Shown: in pieces, positions 1 to 13,500 of the stretch
Layout: the number at the start of each line of letters is the position of its first letter
How positions within the stretch are numbered: the first letter of the stretch is position 1
Position numbers and translations under genes: made by a program
From: Owenia fusiformis
Lineage: Eukaryota; Annelida; Polychaeta; Sabellida; Oweniidae
Direction: 5' to 3'
Assembly (NCBI GenBank): GCA_903813345.2
Contig: CAIIXF020000011.1
Location: 11,132,842 to 11,196,841 of the forward strand
Length of the DNA stretch: 64,000 bases
The notes under the pieces: model-generated
Databases searched by the model: none
What the model saw: the letters and a program-made list of their open reading frames with translations, nothing else
Told to the model about the DNA's origin: nothing

Positions 1-30
1 ATGTGATACAAGAGGTGTTTGATATTGCAG

Positions 31-158
31 GTTTCACTGTGATCATACAGTAAATAGTGGGCAAATGCAAGTTTCACTGTAATCAGATGATATATAGTGG
101 ATCAAAGACAGATTTCACTGTAATATGTTGGTAAATAATATGTAGGGTAATCAGGCTG
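31..158. repeat. Short 40-bp tandem repeat, about 3 copies
   Basis: The phrase GTTTCACTGT (GATTTCACTG in the third copy) recurs at 31, 71 and 111, giving an exact 40-bp spacing. It is followed in each copy by a diverged 'ata(g)tgg' segment. The copies decay after about position 158. No coding potential is seen. It lies just downstream of the minus-strand RING exon, in what would be its intron. Confidence 0.7.
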
Positions 159-237
159 AGCAATCAGGAAAATTAAGAACGTTGCAAATCTTGTGTGACA
201 ATGCCCCCAATTACCATGTGAGCAAATAATTAACTAC

Positions 238-487
238 CTGGACAGGCGTGCAATTGACCTTGATAGGATACCTCTGCGAAACAAACTGGACAACAAGTGT
301 CATCTGTTTCCCACTGGTCTATGCAGAAAGTACATGCACAAATCTCTTGCTCAGGGTAATGTTGGGGGTCAGTCAATGTCAGTAAGATTTTGCAATACAA
401 GCAGATGTAATGGCCACAGGGTAGATATATTAGGTCAGGTGAGAAATTAGTGCAGTGGAAACAAAAGTGTGCATTCTGTAAAGCCAT
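238..487 (-). CDS. First coding exon of a RING-finger protein (partial gene, continues off the window)
   Basis: The ATG at 485-487 sits in a strong context (gccATGG on the minus strand). The exon reads 83 codons plus one base to a splice donor (CAG|GTAGTT) at 237/238, where the frame would otherwise stop within two codons. The translation carries a C3HC4 RING arrangement: C9-x2-C12-x11-C24-x-H26-x2-C29-x2-C32, a 33-residue loop, then C66-P-V-C69. The core reads YLPCGHYICLYC. The loop has three further cysteines (C50, C52, C55). RING domains bind two zinc ions and usually recruit an E2 in ubiquitin ligases; that role is inferred from the family. An N-terminal RING suggests a TRIM-like or other small E3, but downstream domains lie left of position 1. 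It could also be a transposon-borne or pseudogenised RING. Confidence 0.62.
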
Positions 488-1917
488 GGCATTAGAGAAA
501 TCAGACGTGAAACAACCTAATAAGTATCTGTAAAGACAATTAACAGTTGAAGTGTCTGTTCACAAATAACCAGCTGGCTACAAATGGGCTTCTGTCAATA
601 ATTTCAATTCCAATACAACGGGAGGGGGATTGAATAATCTAGCTAGGAATTTACCATCTAAGCTTTACCAAGAAATAAACAAACTCTGGCGTGTAAAGGG
701 ATCTTTATAAAAATGTATAAAAACAAATCTATTCTACTGTAATAAATTAACAAGTTCACAATGTTACAAGTCACTAACAGTTACTGGCAATGGAATGCAT
801 GTGTGCACTCAAGTTTGAAACACCGCTGGTTTTCACATACAGAAGCCAAAAGTGAGAACTACTTTTTGCTGACACTTGACCTTAAACGTAAACATAACAC
901 CGATCAGCTGATCGGAGCACGTTTAATACAACAAGTGTGTCCAGAAAAATTGGTAGAACTTTAAGTATAGGCCGTTAAGTATAATATGAATGCATTAAGT
1001 CAAATGAAAACACCAATATGTAGCCCACTTAGAGTATTGACATGTAAGTGTGGGAGGGGGTAGGTCAGTACCAGGGAAGTCAATTACAGCCCAAAAGGCT
1101 TCACGGGCTTCATAGGCTTGGCAAGTGACCTCAATGACCCTGTGTTAAATTGAAGTTTTCGCTCCCGATGGGCTGCGAAAACGTAGTTAAATTGGTCCAC
1201 AATACTCTAATAAGGATTCATAACAATAAATGCGCTACAAATAGTGTCAAATTCTTGTATAAAGTTGAGTTTGAATGATCGAACAGTAAAATCAGTGAAA
1301 TAACCCAGCAAGTTTCGACAATCTTGAGCAACCTAAATAAATGCAATTACCTGGCCTGTGCCTGTATCGCGACTCTCCATAATGTAATCAGCGGTATATA
1401 TATCCAGTGTTATATCCAGAGTTTGCGTATCTTGTAAAATATCCAAAAGACGGAGAATTCAAAGTATCGACTCGCCAGAAGAAGCTCGGATTCGCACAAT
1501 GTAAAATATTTATGCGCGTGCTTAATTGCGCTAGTTTGGGGCCGGAGAATATAGTTCCTCTGTTTAAAGCTAAGTTAAGAGTGATTGAAGTTAAAATACC
1601 CAAATATAGGGTAATAATATAAATAAACATGAGGTTTAACACATGAAATAGAGTGAAATACTTGAGTAATAACGTGTTGAAAGAGGAACTATTTCCCAGG
1701 ACCAAAGGTCAAAGTGCATCCAATATGGCGGCAATAACAAAAACATTTAATTTGAAATTTTGAAAGAAAATGGTTAAACTCTGATATATGGAGAATCGCG
1801 ATAGCATTTAAAATGTGAGTATAAGTTAACAAAGTGGCGATCTTTCAAATCAACCAACTGACAAGAGTGGAAACGAAGTGCAAGATCGTCACAGTATGAC
1901 GTATCAAATAGAAGTCA
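488..1917. other. No gene recognised; upstream flank of the RING exon
   Basis: This stretch would hold the promoter and 5'UTR of the minus-strand RING exon. Short open frames occur on both strands near 1390-1700, but they overlap each other antisense, are AT-rich and match nothing I recognise. No convincing splice-bounded exon or repeat was seen. Confidence 0.4.
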
Positions 1918-2219
1918 GTCTGTGACCCGGGGGGGGGGGGGGGGCACTGGTCAACTTTTTGTACTTGTAAAGGAGTAATATTGAAAAATCGAGCATAACA
2001 TATGGTATCCAAAAACATTTCTTTAGGCTAGTGCGCTCGAGATTACTTTTGCAATTCATGCACAATGGTAAAATATGACTAAAGAACATAAGAAAATTAA
2101 TGAAGCCTTTTATATTCTCACTTTTCAACACTACGCACTGGCGTTTTGGAGTACATTGTTCCCCCGGTGAAAAAGAAATTATGGTCCCCTGGGGATTATG
2201 GTCCCCTTTCCTTACGGCC
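1918..2219. repeat. Poly-G tract with a distal (C)TTACGGCCCTTACTG end; possible degraded DNA-transposon relic
   Basis: CAGTCTGTGACCC followed by a run of about 17 G opens the region, and CCTTACGGCCCTTACTG closes it. Read inward from each side, the ends begin CAGT, and the right one carries the CGGCC-type motif also seen near poly-G at 17700-17740 and 40500-40553. Target-site duplications are not obvious, so the element call is weak. Confidence 0.3.
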
Positions 2220-2462
2220 CTTACTGTGTATAAATAATAACGAAAATAATTGTAATTAGGTCACCATATTAATCAAAAACGAGTAGGACCAACATTTGAT
2301 AGGACCACCAACCCTTTTACACCGGGTGTTCCTACGCCAACTGCTAATTGAGGTCATACAAAATAACCAGATTCATCAGCCTACATTTCAACTTTAAGTC
2401 CAAATTGTTGTGAAATCACAAGTCATATGGCTCTAAAGTACGTGGGGCATGATCCGGGGGCA

Positions 2463-2871
2463 TGATACAGTCTTTAGAGGGTTCAATTTTTTAAATATTA
2501 AGATTTATTCAATCTCCCGTGCTGAATTGTAGATGCATAAAGACACTCGTAGGCCTACATGTATAATAGATTTAACGTTTGTCTAGTCATAAATAAGTTC
2601 AAAATTGCAAAATAGGATCTTTGTAGTGTTTTTTTTAAATTGTTTTATTCTCCATCAAATGCTCGTTCATTAAAGAAGTAATCTACACTAAAATAGCAAA
2701 TTATCATTCACAGTTAAAGCCAATAGTTACACTTACAACTTATTTAATCTTTGACTACACGAATTTCACAGTACAAATACTATGAGAGCATTTAATTTAA
2801 TACAACTAAGTTAGCATTAACTATAAGATTGAATAATCTTTTAAAATTTGAACCCTTCAAAGACTGTATCA
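2463..2871. mobile_element. 409-bp inverted-repeat (MITE-like) element
   Basis: The left end TGATACAGTCTTTAGAGGG matches the reverse complement of the right end (TGATACAGTCTTTGAAGGG). Similarity continues inward for about 55 bp (the GGTTCAA...TTATTCAATCT part). The interior is AT-rich with no open frame of note. No clear target-site duplication was found. The motif GATACAGTCTTTGA also occurs in a diverged hairpin near 38165. Confidence 0.65.
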
Positions 2872-5562
2872 GTTTTTTTTATACAAAGCCAATGTCAAAC
2901 GTGGGAAGTAAAAATGTCAAACGAGTATACTTCAATGCCTATTGCACTATGTAAAGATTTGGCTATTATGTCCAACCAGGACACAGTCAAGGAATAATTG
3001 CTTAAAGTGCCCGATAAACTATAAAATGCGCATGCGTCCAGGTGTTGATAAACTATAAATAGCGAAAATCCAGGGTTTGTCACCACAAGGTAAGCCAGGA
3101 CGTGTTGAGAGAACAGCTAGTGTTGATATTGAATTTACATGTAGCCAGATAAGTTTCCTTATTGAAATTACATATGGTTATTAGCAATACTTTGTAGGTG
3201 CTAAATAATAAAATATTTAGAGTATATATGAGAGAAATTGGTCATTTCGAACCTGTTGAAAAGTTTGTGGCTCTCGGCTACACCGGGGAATTTACTTCCA
3301 TGAGTACACACATAAATGTGGGGTTCCCCAAGAGGTACGCGACAAGGTGACCTGGCATCAAATGTGCGACTAAATGCTACTATCGAGAAGACAACGAATA
3401 CGAATACGAATACGACAATAAGTTATTGCATGTGACAATTCCGAGCCTTCATCTCACTGAAGTATTTTGAAGTGAAAATAGGATTTTTGTTTTGATACAT
3501 GGATTCAGATGAACGTAGCTTTATTCTGACAACTAATCAAAACTGAACAAAATTGATTGTACGTAACAGACAATTTATTGTTTTACAATGTTTTGATTGG
3601 CTAAACGAATGAAACCAACAAATTATGACATGTAAAATGACAATTTTGAAATGTAAAATTTAAAAGTGACAAACACAACCTCCCTATCCACTCTTTGGGA
3701 GCCCTAGTAAATTAGTAATATGTACATGCAGCAGTGGTATTGTACAGCTTAATTTCACACTACGCTTTGTATTCTAAAGCCTGTTGTTTGTAATAACACT
3801 GTTCACTCAACGTATGTTTTGTGTGTGGGCAGTCAACGATAATCATTGTTTTATCCCGGTTATATGACCTCGGCAATTATAACAGAACCGTACTAAACGA
3901 AAAAACGCAAATAAGAGAAAGCTTTCACACACATATAAAAAATGAACTGGTCTAATCCGCCAGTATAAACTCTGTGCTATACGTAGCCGGGTCAGGCGCA
4001 CACTTTAAATAATAAATGAAAGACCATGTCCTCTTACGCCCTAAGTTCAATAGAGATATGGAGAAACCCTCTACCGGAAGGATGCCATCTTGTTGCAGAC
4101 ACAGTAGCTGTGTATTACCTTTAGACCCACTAAGTAATGAGTATATTCATGTTTGAAATGTTGGTAGCTTTGTATCTACAAAATATATGTATTTCAAGTA
4201 TATTTTTTCGACTCGACCCAATCGAGAAAGCGTTTTTACTGAAGTATGTTATTCTGCAAAAAATGTATTGCCATGCATTCCTTGATATCGCACCAGTGTC
4301 ACGATAAAGGGTAAACATTTTTGGGTTTTATTTTGTGCTGCTTTTGGACTTGAAATCATTTTTTTTTTAAATGACAGGACATGCTCCAACATTTATAGGC
4401 CAATTTACGATAATTGATATTTTAAAAATCTGTTATTGTACTTTACCCGACATATACGTTGATTTCATGGACAGAATGGGTTATTTTTTGTTGACAAGGC
4501 TTCAAGTAATCATTTCCACAAAGCATCTGTTTGGGATATTGCTTATTTAAAAAAAAAATTCGTCTTAATGATGGATTTTTAGACAATTAACAAATATTTT
4601 ATTTTTTCGGCAAATATAAACTAGGATTTCTTAACCTAAAATGTATCGATTGTGTTGATATTTTGGAGCATGTTAATAAAATGTATGTGTGTCCTTGTGC
4701 GACCAGCTCTTGAAAGCGGGATGTTTGCTGTCTTATTCACATAATTAAGTATGTTTTCCTATACATACACGATTTGTCAAATATTTGTATCCTCCAACCT
4801 AAAATTAGTTGTATTCGTATTTCTATGTTTATATTTGAATTACGGCAAAGTATGAGTCATTGCCAAACCAGGAAACAATATATTTTATTTCACATTATGA
4901 TCATGTTATAAATAGCGATGAATGCAACATTTACATTCCAATCCCACTTGCTGTGCTTTATTTTTATTTCCATGACCGACACATAACCATACAACTTACT
5001 TTGAATGATGTTTCTCATTTCCTCATTCCCCACGCTGAGTGTTCTTTTCATGATATTATATTTTGAATGTCGTTTGTCATTCCCTATGGTGAGTGTTCAT
5101 TTTGCTTTCAAAACTCAAATAATTACTTGTACTTAATCCTAACATATCTAGAGCCACTTGCAAGGTGATTTCTGCGCTAGGTAGACTCCTAAGGAAAGGG
5201 TTGTCATTGAAAAACAACAAAAGTGTCAACCAAAAATGTCTAAATATTAAGGTTTTATGTCCTGCTGCAGAATACCTGTTTTCAATACTTTGAAATAGTA
5301 ATATAGACAGTCCTTGATTTATTTTTAAAAAATTAGCAAAATCCCTTGGAGTTTTAGTAAGTTATGGCGGAGTTAAACAGGGGTCATTTTATGAGCAAAA
5401 CTCCTATCAAAAATCCAATTTAGAAATTCACTATGATGTGCTCTCTTTATAGGTAACTACACACATTTCTACTAGAAAACATAATATGGTCATTTATTGG
5501 TTAATTTTGGCTATAATAAGGTCACTCAATTTTAGACAGTAGTTGTTTTTATGTTAGAATAA
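2872..5562. other. Gene-free AT-rich stretch
   Basis: No coding exon, RNA gene or transposon end was recognised. A short (GAATAC)n microsatellite lies at about 3395-3415. A diverged 60-bp duplication with 'tgagtgttc' occurs at about 5020-5105. Short open frames here lack splice context or recognisable motifs. Confidence 0.4.
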
Positions 5563-5692
5563 CAAATTGATTTTGTTTTGCAATATTTCGATTTATTCTT
5601 TAAATCTTTTTCAAGCAACAGTTGAGTTGAGTTGAGTTGCTTGAAAAAGATTTAAAGAATAAATCGAAATATTGCAAAACAAAATCAATTTG
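5563..5692. repeat. Perfect 57-bp-arm hairpin with a GTTGA-repeat loop
   Basis: Positions 5563-5619 are the exact reverse complement of 5636-5692. The 16-base loop is made of GTTGA repeats. The arm contains TTTCGATTTATTC, which resembles the arm of the hairpin at 61168-61266. No terminal duplication or coding sequence is present. It ends about 75 bp before the start of the large direct duplication at 5769. Confidence 0.85.
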
Positions 5693-6663
5693 CAATCTTA
5701 GACATATGAAAGTTATTAAGGGTGTACCCAAGGGGTTATTTTTATTTTGAATTTTTTATATGAATAAATTTTGTGTCATAAAAATCTGCCCAAGGGATTC
5801 ACTTTTAATTTTTAGAAGCGCATAGTATCATGCAAAACTACACCCAAAAAGTGTTTAGACACATCAAGAGAGTTTGAGATTTTCTTTTAAATCAATTGTA
5901 AAATTTCTAAATAATTATATGTTTTTGAACACTTTCTCGCTTTCCACGGATAAAACAATTTTTACAATAATTAGATATGATTTAGTTCTTTATATTTTCT
6001 ACTTTCTAGATAAAAATTGTTTTTGATTTTTACCACCAAAAATGTGATGATAACCAGTCGGAAGATGAAAGATTAAAAAGAGAAATTCCGACGGTAACCA
6101 GTAAGAAGATCAAAGAAAAGGGGAAAAATAAAAAATAGAGTTTATTGTCTTATCTGATGACAACAACATTTGATGACCTATTCTTTATTTTTCCCTGATA
6201 TTGAAAGGTTCTTAATGATGTATCATATGTAAAATAATTGTGTATACCGTGTAGAAATTTCTGTTGAAAATATTTTCAAATAACTCTTGAAAATCGCCCC
6301 TTGCTGAAATCCTCCATAACTTCAAAAAACTCCAAGCGATTTGCTTTTAAAAACAGGAATCAGTAGAGCAATATCGATACTAAAGGTTCCACGTAATAAA
6401 AATTAGGGTTCAACGAGACATATTTCTGGATTTTCTAGGGTTTTGGTTACTACTACAACGCCCAAGCGTACACTTTAGAAGTTATTTGACATATCATCAT
6501 TCCCATCTAAACCAATGGGAAATGGTGGGTTCGGGGCAAATCAGAAATCAGGATATCTATTCAGTAAAAGACTCAGCAAAAAATATATTTATATATAGAA
6601 AAGTGAATTGTCTAACTTTTTTATACACTAAGTGTTTAGTTTACTTGATGAATACTAAAGTGT

Positions 6664-7570
6664 ACGGAAAGCGATAGGGGACATGCGCATAATTCAAAAT
6701 CCAATGGAGTTTTCTAACATGGGAGTGATATCACACACTGCGGCCCAGTCAGATAGATTTCATCGCGCACTGAATGAATTACAGGGGCCGCGTTGTGCAA
6801 AGTTAATTAAAATAAAGTGCGCAGAAATTCCGGCATTCAGTGCGCGATGAAAGAATGATTATCTATGAATAAATAACGAATAAAAATTCGTGGCACTACG
6901 AATTTGATTTTTTTCGAAAGACTGCGGAGTGAACCAGCGAAATGACAATTTTGGATAATTTTGATGGCTCTAACGAGGAGAACTTTGAGATTTCCCGATT
7001 CTAGCGCGCAGTACATCCAGGACCATGATGCGCACTTTTATTAGATTCGATTCTAATATGGTTTCAAAGATAATGTTCATTAAAAGAGGGCGTATGCATA
7101 CAGATTACACGTGGCGTTATGTTGAAGTGACCCTTGCAAAGGGTTCCATTGAAAATATATTATTTTGGGCCATTTCATATCTTTTAAGTGATATTGTATA
7201 TAACATTTTCAATGTTTGAAAATTATAATCTCATAAATAACATTTTATGTAATAAAACTGTAACTGAAATGGTAAATACGGAATATGATGCAATACAATG
7301 CAGTGCAATATGATGTAATTCAATGTGGTGCAATATGATGTAATACAATGTGGTGCAATATGATGTAATACAATGCGGTGCAATATGATGCAATACAATG
7401 CAGAGCAATATGATGCAATACAATGCAGTGCAATATGATGCAATACAATGTAGTGTAATATGATGCAATACAAAGCAGTATAATATGATGCAAAAAATGC
7501 AGTGAAATATGATACAATACAATGTTTTGCAATATAATACAATAAAATGCAGTGCAATGCAATACAATGC
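6664..7570 (+). mobile_element. Truncated X-family element (left end only)
   Basis: It begins ACGGAAAGCGATAGGGGAC, the same terminus as X1 (15492) and X2's right end (21223 on the opposite strand). A 19-bp perfect hairpin (6758-6776 with 6834-6852) lies subterminally, and TGCGCAC-type words recur. The element runs into pentamer-derived repeats and is then cut off by the 30-bp minisatellite. No transposase frame is present, so it is non-autonomous and broken. Confidence 0.7.
7281..7570. repeat. Pentamer-derived satellite (20/25-bp units, gcaatatgatgcaatacaatg)
   Basis: The stretch is built from 5-mers of the form TGCAA/TACAA/TGCAG with an interspersed TATGA. Open frames on the minus strand (MYCIALHFIV-type) are artefacts of a stop-poor 5-mer repeat. 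It is the truncated counterpart of 16109-17347. Confidence 0.85.
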
Positions 7571-10500
7571 AAATCATAAAAACCGAGAAAGAGGCGTGGC
7601 CTATTATAAAAACGAAGAAAGGGGCGTGGCTTAATATAAAAACCGAGAAAAGAGGCGTGGCCTATTACAAAAACGAAGAAAGGGGCGTGGCTTAATATAA
7701 AAACCGAGAAAAGAGGCGTGGCCTATTACAAAAAACGAAGAAAGGGGCGTGGCTTAACATTAAAACCGAGAAAAGAGGCGTGGCCTATTATAAAAACGAA
7801 GAAAGAGGCGTGGCTTATCATAAAAACCGAGAAAGAGGCGTGGCCTATTATAAAAACGAAGAAAGAGGCGTGGCTTATCATAAAAACCGAGAAAGAGGCG
7901 TGGCCTATTATAAAAACGAAGAAAGAGGCGTGGCTTATCATAAAAACCGAGAAAGAGGCGTGGCCTATTATAAAAACGAAGAAAGAGGCGTGGCTTATCA
8001 TAAAAACCGAGAAAGAGGCGTGGCCTATTATAAAAACCAAGAAAAGGGGCGTGGTTTATCATAAAAACCGAGAACAGAGGCGTGGCCTTTTACAAAAAAC
8101 GAAGAAAGGGGCGTGGCTTAACATTAAAACCGAGAAAAGAGGCGTGGCCTATTATAAAAACGAAGAAAGAGGCGTGGCTTATCATAAAAACCGAGAAAGG
8201 GGCGTGGCTTATCATAAAAACCGAGAAAAGAGGCGTGGCCTATTATAAAAACGAAGAAAAAGGGCTTGGCTTATCATAAAAACCGAGAAAAGAGGCGTGG
8301 CCTATTACAAAAAACGAAGAAAGGGGCGTGGCTTAACATTAAAACCGAGAAAAGAGGCGTGGCCTATTACAAAAACGAAGAAAGAGGCGTGGCTTAACAT
8401 TAAAACCGAGAAAAGAGGCGTGGCCTATTATAAAAACGAAGAAAGAGGCGTGGCTTATCATAAAAACCGAGAAAGAGGCGTGGCCTATTATAAAAACGAA
8501 GAAAGAGGCGTGGCTTATCATAAAAACCGAGAAAGAGGCGTGGCCTATTATAAAAACGAAGAAAGGGGCGTGGCTTAACATTAAAACCGAGAAAAGAGGC
8601 GTGGCCTATTATAAAAACGAAGAAAGAGGCGTGGCTTATCATGAAAACCGAGAAAGAGGCGTGGCCTATTATAAAAAACGAAGAAAGGGGCGTGGCTTAT
8701 CATAAAAAACGAGAAAAGGGGCGTGGCCTATTATAAAAAACGAAGAAAGGGGCGTGGCTTAACTTAAAAGCCTAGAAAAGAGGCGTGGCCTATAAAAAAA
8801 ACGAAGAAAGAGGCGTGGCTTATCATAAAAACCGAGAAAGAGGCGTGGCCTATTATAAAAAACGAAGAAAGGGGCGTGGCTTGTCATAAAAACCGAGAAA
8901 AGAGGCGTGGCTTATTATAAAAACGAAGAAAGGGGCGTGGCTTATCATAAAACCGAGAAAAGAGGCGTGGCCTATTACAAAAAAGGAAGAAAGGGGCGTG
9001 GCTTAGCATTAAAACCGAGAAAAGAGTTACAAAAAACGAAGAAAGGGGCGTGGCTTAACATTAAAACCGAGAAAAGAGGCGTGGCCTATTATAAAAACCG
9101 AAAAAAGAGGCGTGGCCTATTATAAAAAACGAAGAAAGGGGCGTGGCTTATCATAAAAACCGAGAAAGAGGCGTGGCCTATTATAAAAAACGAAGAAAGA
9201 GGCGTGGCTTATCATAAAAACCGAGAAAGGGGCGTGGCTTATCATAAAAACCGAGAAAAGAGGCGTGGCCTATTATAAAAACGAAGAAAAAGGGCTTGGC
9301 TTATCATAAAAACCGAGAAAAGAGGCGTGGCCTATTACAAAAAACGAAGAAAGGGGCGTGGCTTAACATTAAAACCGAGAAAAGAGGCGTGGCCTATTAC
9401 AAAAACGAAGAAAGAGGCGTGGCTTATCATAAAAACCGAGAAAGAGGCGTGGCCTATTATAAAAACGAAGAAAGAGGCGTGGCTTATCATAAAAACCGAG
9501 AAAGAGGCGTGGCCTATTATAAAAACGAAGAAAGAGGCGTGGCTTATCATAAAAACCGAGAAAAGAGGCGTGGCCTATTGTAAAAACCAAGAAAAGGGGC
9601 GTGGCTTATCATAAAAACCGAGAAAAGAGGCGTGGCCTATTACAAAAAACGAAGAAAGGGGCGTGGCTTAACATTAAAACCGAGAAAAGAGGCGGGGCCT
9701 ATTATAAAAACGAAGAAAAAGGGCTTGGCTTATCATAAAAACCGAGAAATGAGGCGTGGCCTATTACAAAAAACGAAGAAAGGGGCGTGGCTTAACATTA
9801 AAACCGAGAAAAGAGGCGTGGCCTATTACAAAAACGAAGAAAGAGGCGTGGCTTATCATAAAAACTGAGAAAGAGGCGTGGCCTATTATAAAAACGAAGA
9901 AAGAGGCGTGGCTTATCATAAAAACCGAGAAAAGAGGCGTGGCCTATTGTAAAAACCAAGAAAAGGGGCGTGGCTTATCATAAAAACCGAGAAAAGAGGC
10001 GTGGCCTTTTACAAAAAACGAAGAAAGGGGCGTGGCTTAACATTAAAACCGAGAAAAGAGGCGTGGCCTATTATAAAAACGAAGAAAGAGGCGTGGCTTA
10101 TCATAAAAACCGAGAAAGGGGCGTGGCTTATCATAAAAACCGAGAAAAGAGGCGTGGCCTATTATAAAAACGAAGAAAAAGGGCTTGGCTTATCATAAAA
10201 ACCGAGAAATGAGGCGTGGCCTATTACAAAAAACGAAGAAAGGGGCGTGGCTTAACATTAAAACCGAGAAAAGAGGCGTGGCCTATTATAAAAACGAAGA
10301 AAGAGGCGTGGCTTATCATAAAAACCGAGAAAGAGGCGTGGCTTATCATAAAACCCGAGAAAAGAGGCGTGGCCTATTGTAAAAACCAAGAAAAGGGGCG
10401 TGGCTTATCATAAAACCCGAGAAAAGAGGCGTGGCCTATTGTAAAAACCAAGAAAAGGGGCGTGGCTTATCATAAAAACCGAGAAAAGAGGCGTGGCCTA

Positions 10501-13500
10501 TTACAAAAAACGAAGAAAGGGGCGTGGCTTAACATTAAAACCGAGAAAAGAGGCGTGGCCTATTATAAAAACGAAGAAAGAGGCGTGGCTTATCATAAAA
10601 ACCGAGAAAGGGGCGTGGCTTATCATAAAAACCGAGAAAAGAGGCGTGGCCTATTATAAAAACGAAGAAAAAGGGCTTGGCTTATCATAAAAACCGAGAA
10701 AAGAGGCGTGGCCTATTACAAAAAACGAAGAAAGGGGCGTGGCTTAACATTAAAACCGAGAAAAGAGGCGTGGCCTATTACAAAAACGAAGAAAGGGGCG
10801 TGGCTTAACATTAAAACCGAGAAAAGAGGCGTGGCTTATTACAAAAACGAAGAAAGAGGCGTGGCTTATCATAAAAACCGAGAAAGAGGCGTGGCCTATT
10901 ATAAAAAACGAAGAAAGAGGCGTGGCTTATCATAAAAACCGAGAAAAGAGGCGTGGCCTATTGTTAAAACCAAGGAAATGGGCGTGGCTTATCATAAAAA
11001 CCGAGAAAAGAGGCGTGGCCTATTACAAAAAACGAAGAAAGGGGCGTGGCTTAACATTAAAACCGAGAAAAGAAGCGTGGCCTATTATTAAAACGAAGAA
11101 AGAGGCGTGGCTTATCATAAAAACCGAAAAATGAGGCGTGGCCTATTATAAAAACCGAAGAAAGGGGCGTGGCTTATCATTAAAACCGAGAAAAGAGGCG
11201 TGGCCTATTACAAAAACGAAGAAAGGGGCGTGGCTTAATATAAAAACCGAGAAAAGAGGCGTGGCCTATTATAAAAACGAAGAAAGGGGCGTGGCTTAAT
11301 ATAAAAACCGAGAAAAGAGGCGTGGCCTATTATAAAAAACGAAGAAAGGGGCGTGGCTTATCATAAAAACCGAGAAAAGAGGCGTGGCCTATTACAAAAA
11401 CGAAGAAAGGGGCGTGGCTTAATATAAAAACCGAGAAAAGAGGCGTGGCCTATTATAAAAAACGAAGAAACTGGTATGGCTTAACATTAAAACCGAGAAA
11501 AACGGCTAGGCCTATTATAAAAACGAAGAAAGAGGCGTGGCTTATCATAAAAACCGAGATAAGAGGCGTGGCCTATTGTAAAAACCAAGAAAAGGGGCGT
11601 GGCTTATCATAAAAACCGAGAAAGAGGCGTGGCCTATTATAAAAACGAAGAAAGAGGCGTGGCTTATCATAAAAACCGAGAAAGAGGCGTGGCCTATTAT
11701 AAAAACGAAGAAAGAGGCGTGGCTTATCATAAAAACCGAGAAAAGAGGCGTGGCCTATTGTAAAAACTTAGAAAAGGGGCGTGGCTTATCATAAAAACCG
11801 AGAAAAGAGGCGTGGCCTATTACAAAAAACGAAGAAAGGGGCGTGGCTTAACATTAAAACCGAGAAAAGAGGCTGGGCCTATTATAAAAACGAAGAAAAA
11901 GGGCTTGGCTTATCATAAAAACCGAGAAATGAGGCGTGGCCTATTACAAAAAACGAAGAAAGGGGCGTGGCTTAACATTAAAACCGAGAAAAGAGGCGTG
12001 GCCTATTATAAAAACGAAGAAAGAGGCGTGGCTTATCATAAAAACCGAGAAAGAGGCGTGGCCTATTATAAAAACGAAGAAAGAGGCGTGGCTTATCAAA
12101 AAAAACCGAGAAAGAGGCGTGGCCTATTATAAAAACGAAGAAAGGGGCGTGGCTTAACATTAAAACCGAGAAAAGAGGCGTGGCCTATTATAAAAACGAA
12201 GAAAGAGGCGTGGCTTATCATAAAAACCGAGAAAGAGGCGTGGCCTATTATAAAAACGAAGAAAGAGGCGTGGCTTATCATAAAAACCGAGAAAAGAGGC
12301 GTGGCCTATTGTAAAAACTTAGAAAAGGGGCGTGGCTTATCATAAAAACCGAGAAAAGAGGCGTGGCCTATTACAAAAAACGAAGAAAGGGGCGTGGCTT
12401 AACATTAAAACCGAGAAAAGAGGCTGGGCCTATTATAAAAACGAAGAAAAAGGGCTTGGCTTATCATAAAAACCGAGAAATGAGGCGTGGCCTATTCCAA
12501 AACACGAAGAAAGGGGCGTGGCTTAACATTAAAACCGAGAAAAGAGGCGTGGCCTATTATAAAAACGAAGAAAGAGGCGTGGCTTATCATAAAAACCGAG
12601 AAAGAGGCGTGGCCTATTATAAAAACGAAGAAAGAGGCGTGGCTTATCAAAAAAACCGAGAAAGAGGCGTGGCCTATTATAAAAACGAAGAAAGGGGCGT
12701 GGCTTAACATTAAAACCGAGAAAAGAGGCGTGGCCTATTATAAAAACGAAGAAAGAGGCGTGGCTTATCATAAAAACCGAGAAAGAGGCGTGGCCTATTA
12801 TAAAAAACGAAGAAAGGGGCGTGGCTTATCATAAAAAACGAGAAAAGGGGCGTGGCCTATTATAAAAAACGAAGAAAGGGGCGTGGCTTAACTTAAAAGC
12901 CTAGAAAAGAGGCGTGGCCTATAAAAAAAAACGAAGAAAGAGGCGTGGCTTATCATAAAAACCGAGAAAGAGGCGTGGCCTATTATAAAAAACGAAGAAA
13001 GGGGCGTGGCTTGTCATAAAAACCGAGAAAAGAGGCGTGGCTTATTATAAAAACGAAGAAAGGGGCGTGGCTTATCATAAAACCGAGAAAAGAGGCGTGG
13101 CCTATTACAAAAAAGGAAGAAAGGGGCGTGGCTTAGCATTAAAACCGAGAAAAGAGTTACAAAAAACGAAGAAAGGGGCGTGGCTTAACATTTAAACCGA
13201 GAAAAGAGGCGTGGCCTATTATAAAAACCGAAAAAAGAGGCGTGGCCTATTATAAAAAACGAAGAAAGGGGCGTGGCTTATCATAAAAACCGAGAAAGAG
13301 GCGTGGCCTATTATAAAAAACGAAGAAAGAGGCGTGGCTTATCATAAAAACCGAGAAAAGAGGCGTGGCCTATTGTTAAAACCAAGGAAATGGGCGTGGC
13401 TTATCATAAAAACCGAGAAAAGAGGCGTGGCCTATTACAAAAAACGAAGAAAGGGGCGTGGCTTAACATTAAAACCGAGAAAAGAGACGTGGCCTATTAT

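Larger units (their letters stand above)
5769..7570. repeat. Left copy of a 1.8-kb direct duplication (A-B)
   Basis: The segment starting ttttgtgtcataaaaatctg is repeated at 14591, offset about 8.82 kb, with only scattered substitutions and small indels. It includes the unique part (5769-6663) and the left end of an X-family element (from 6664). The duplication unit seems to be A-B plus truncated pentamer repeat plus the 30-bp minisatellite, since the minisatellite runs directly into the second copy. Confidence 0.85.
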
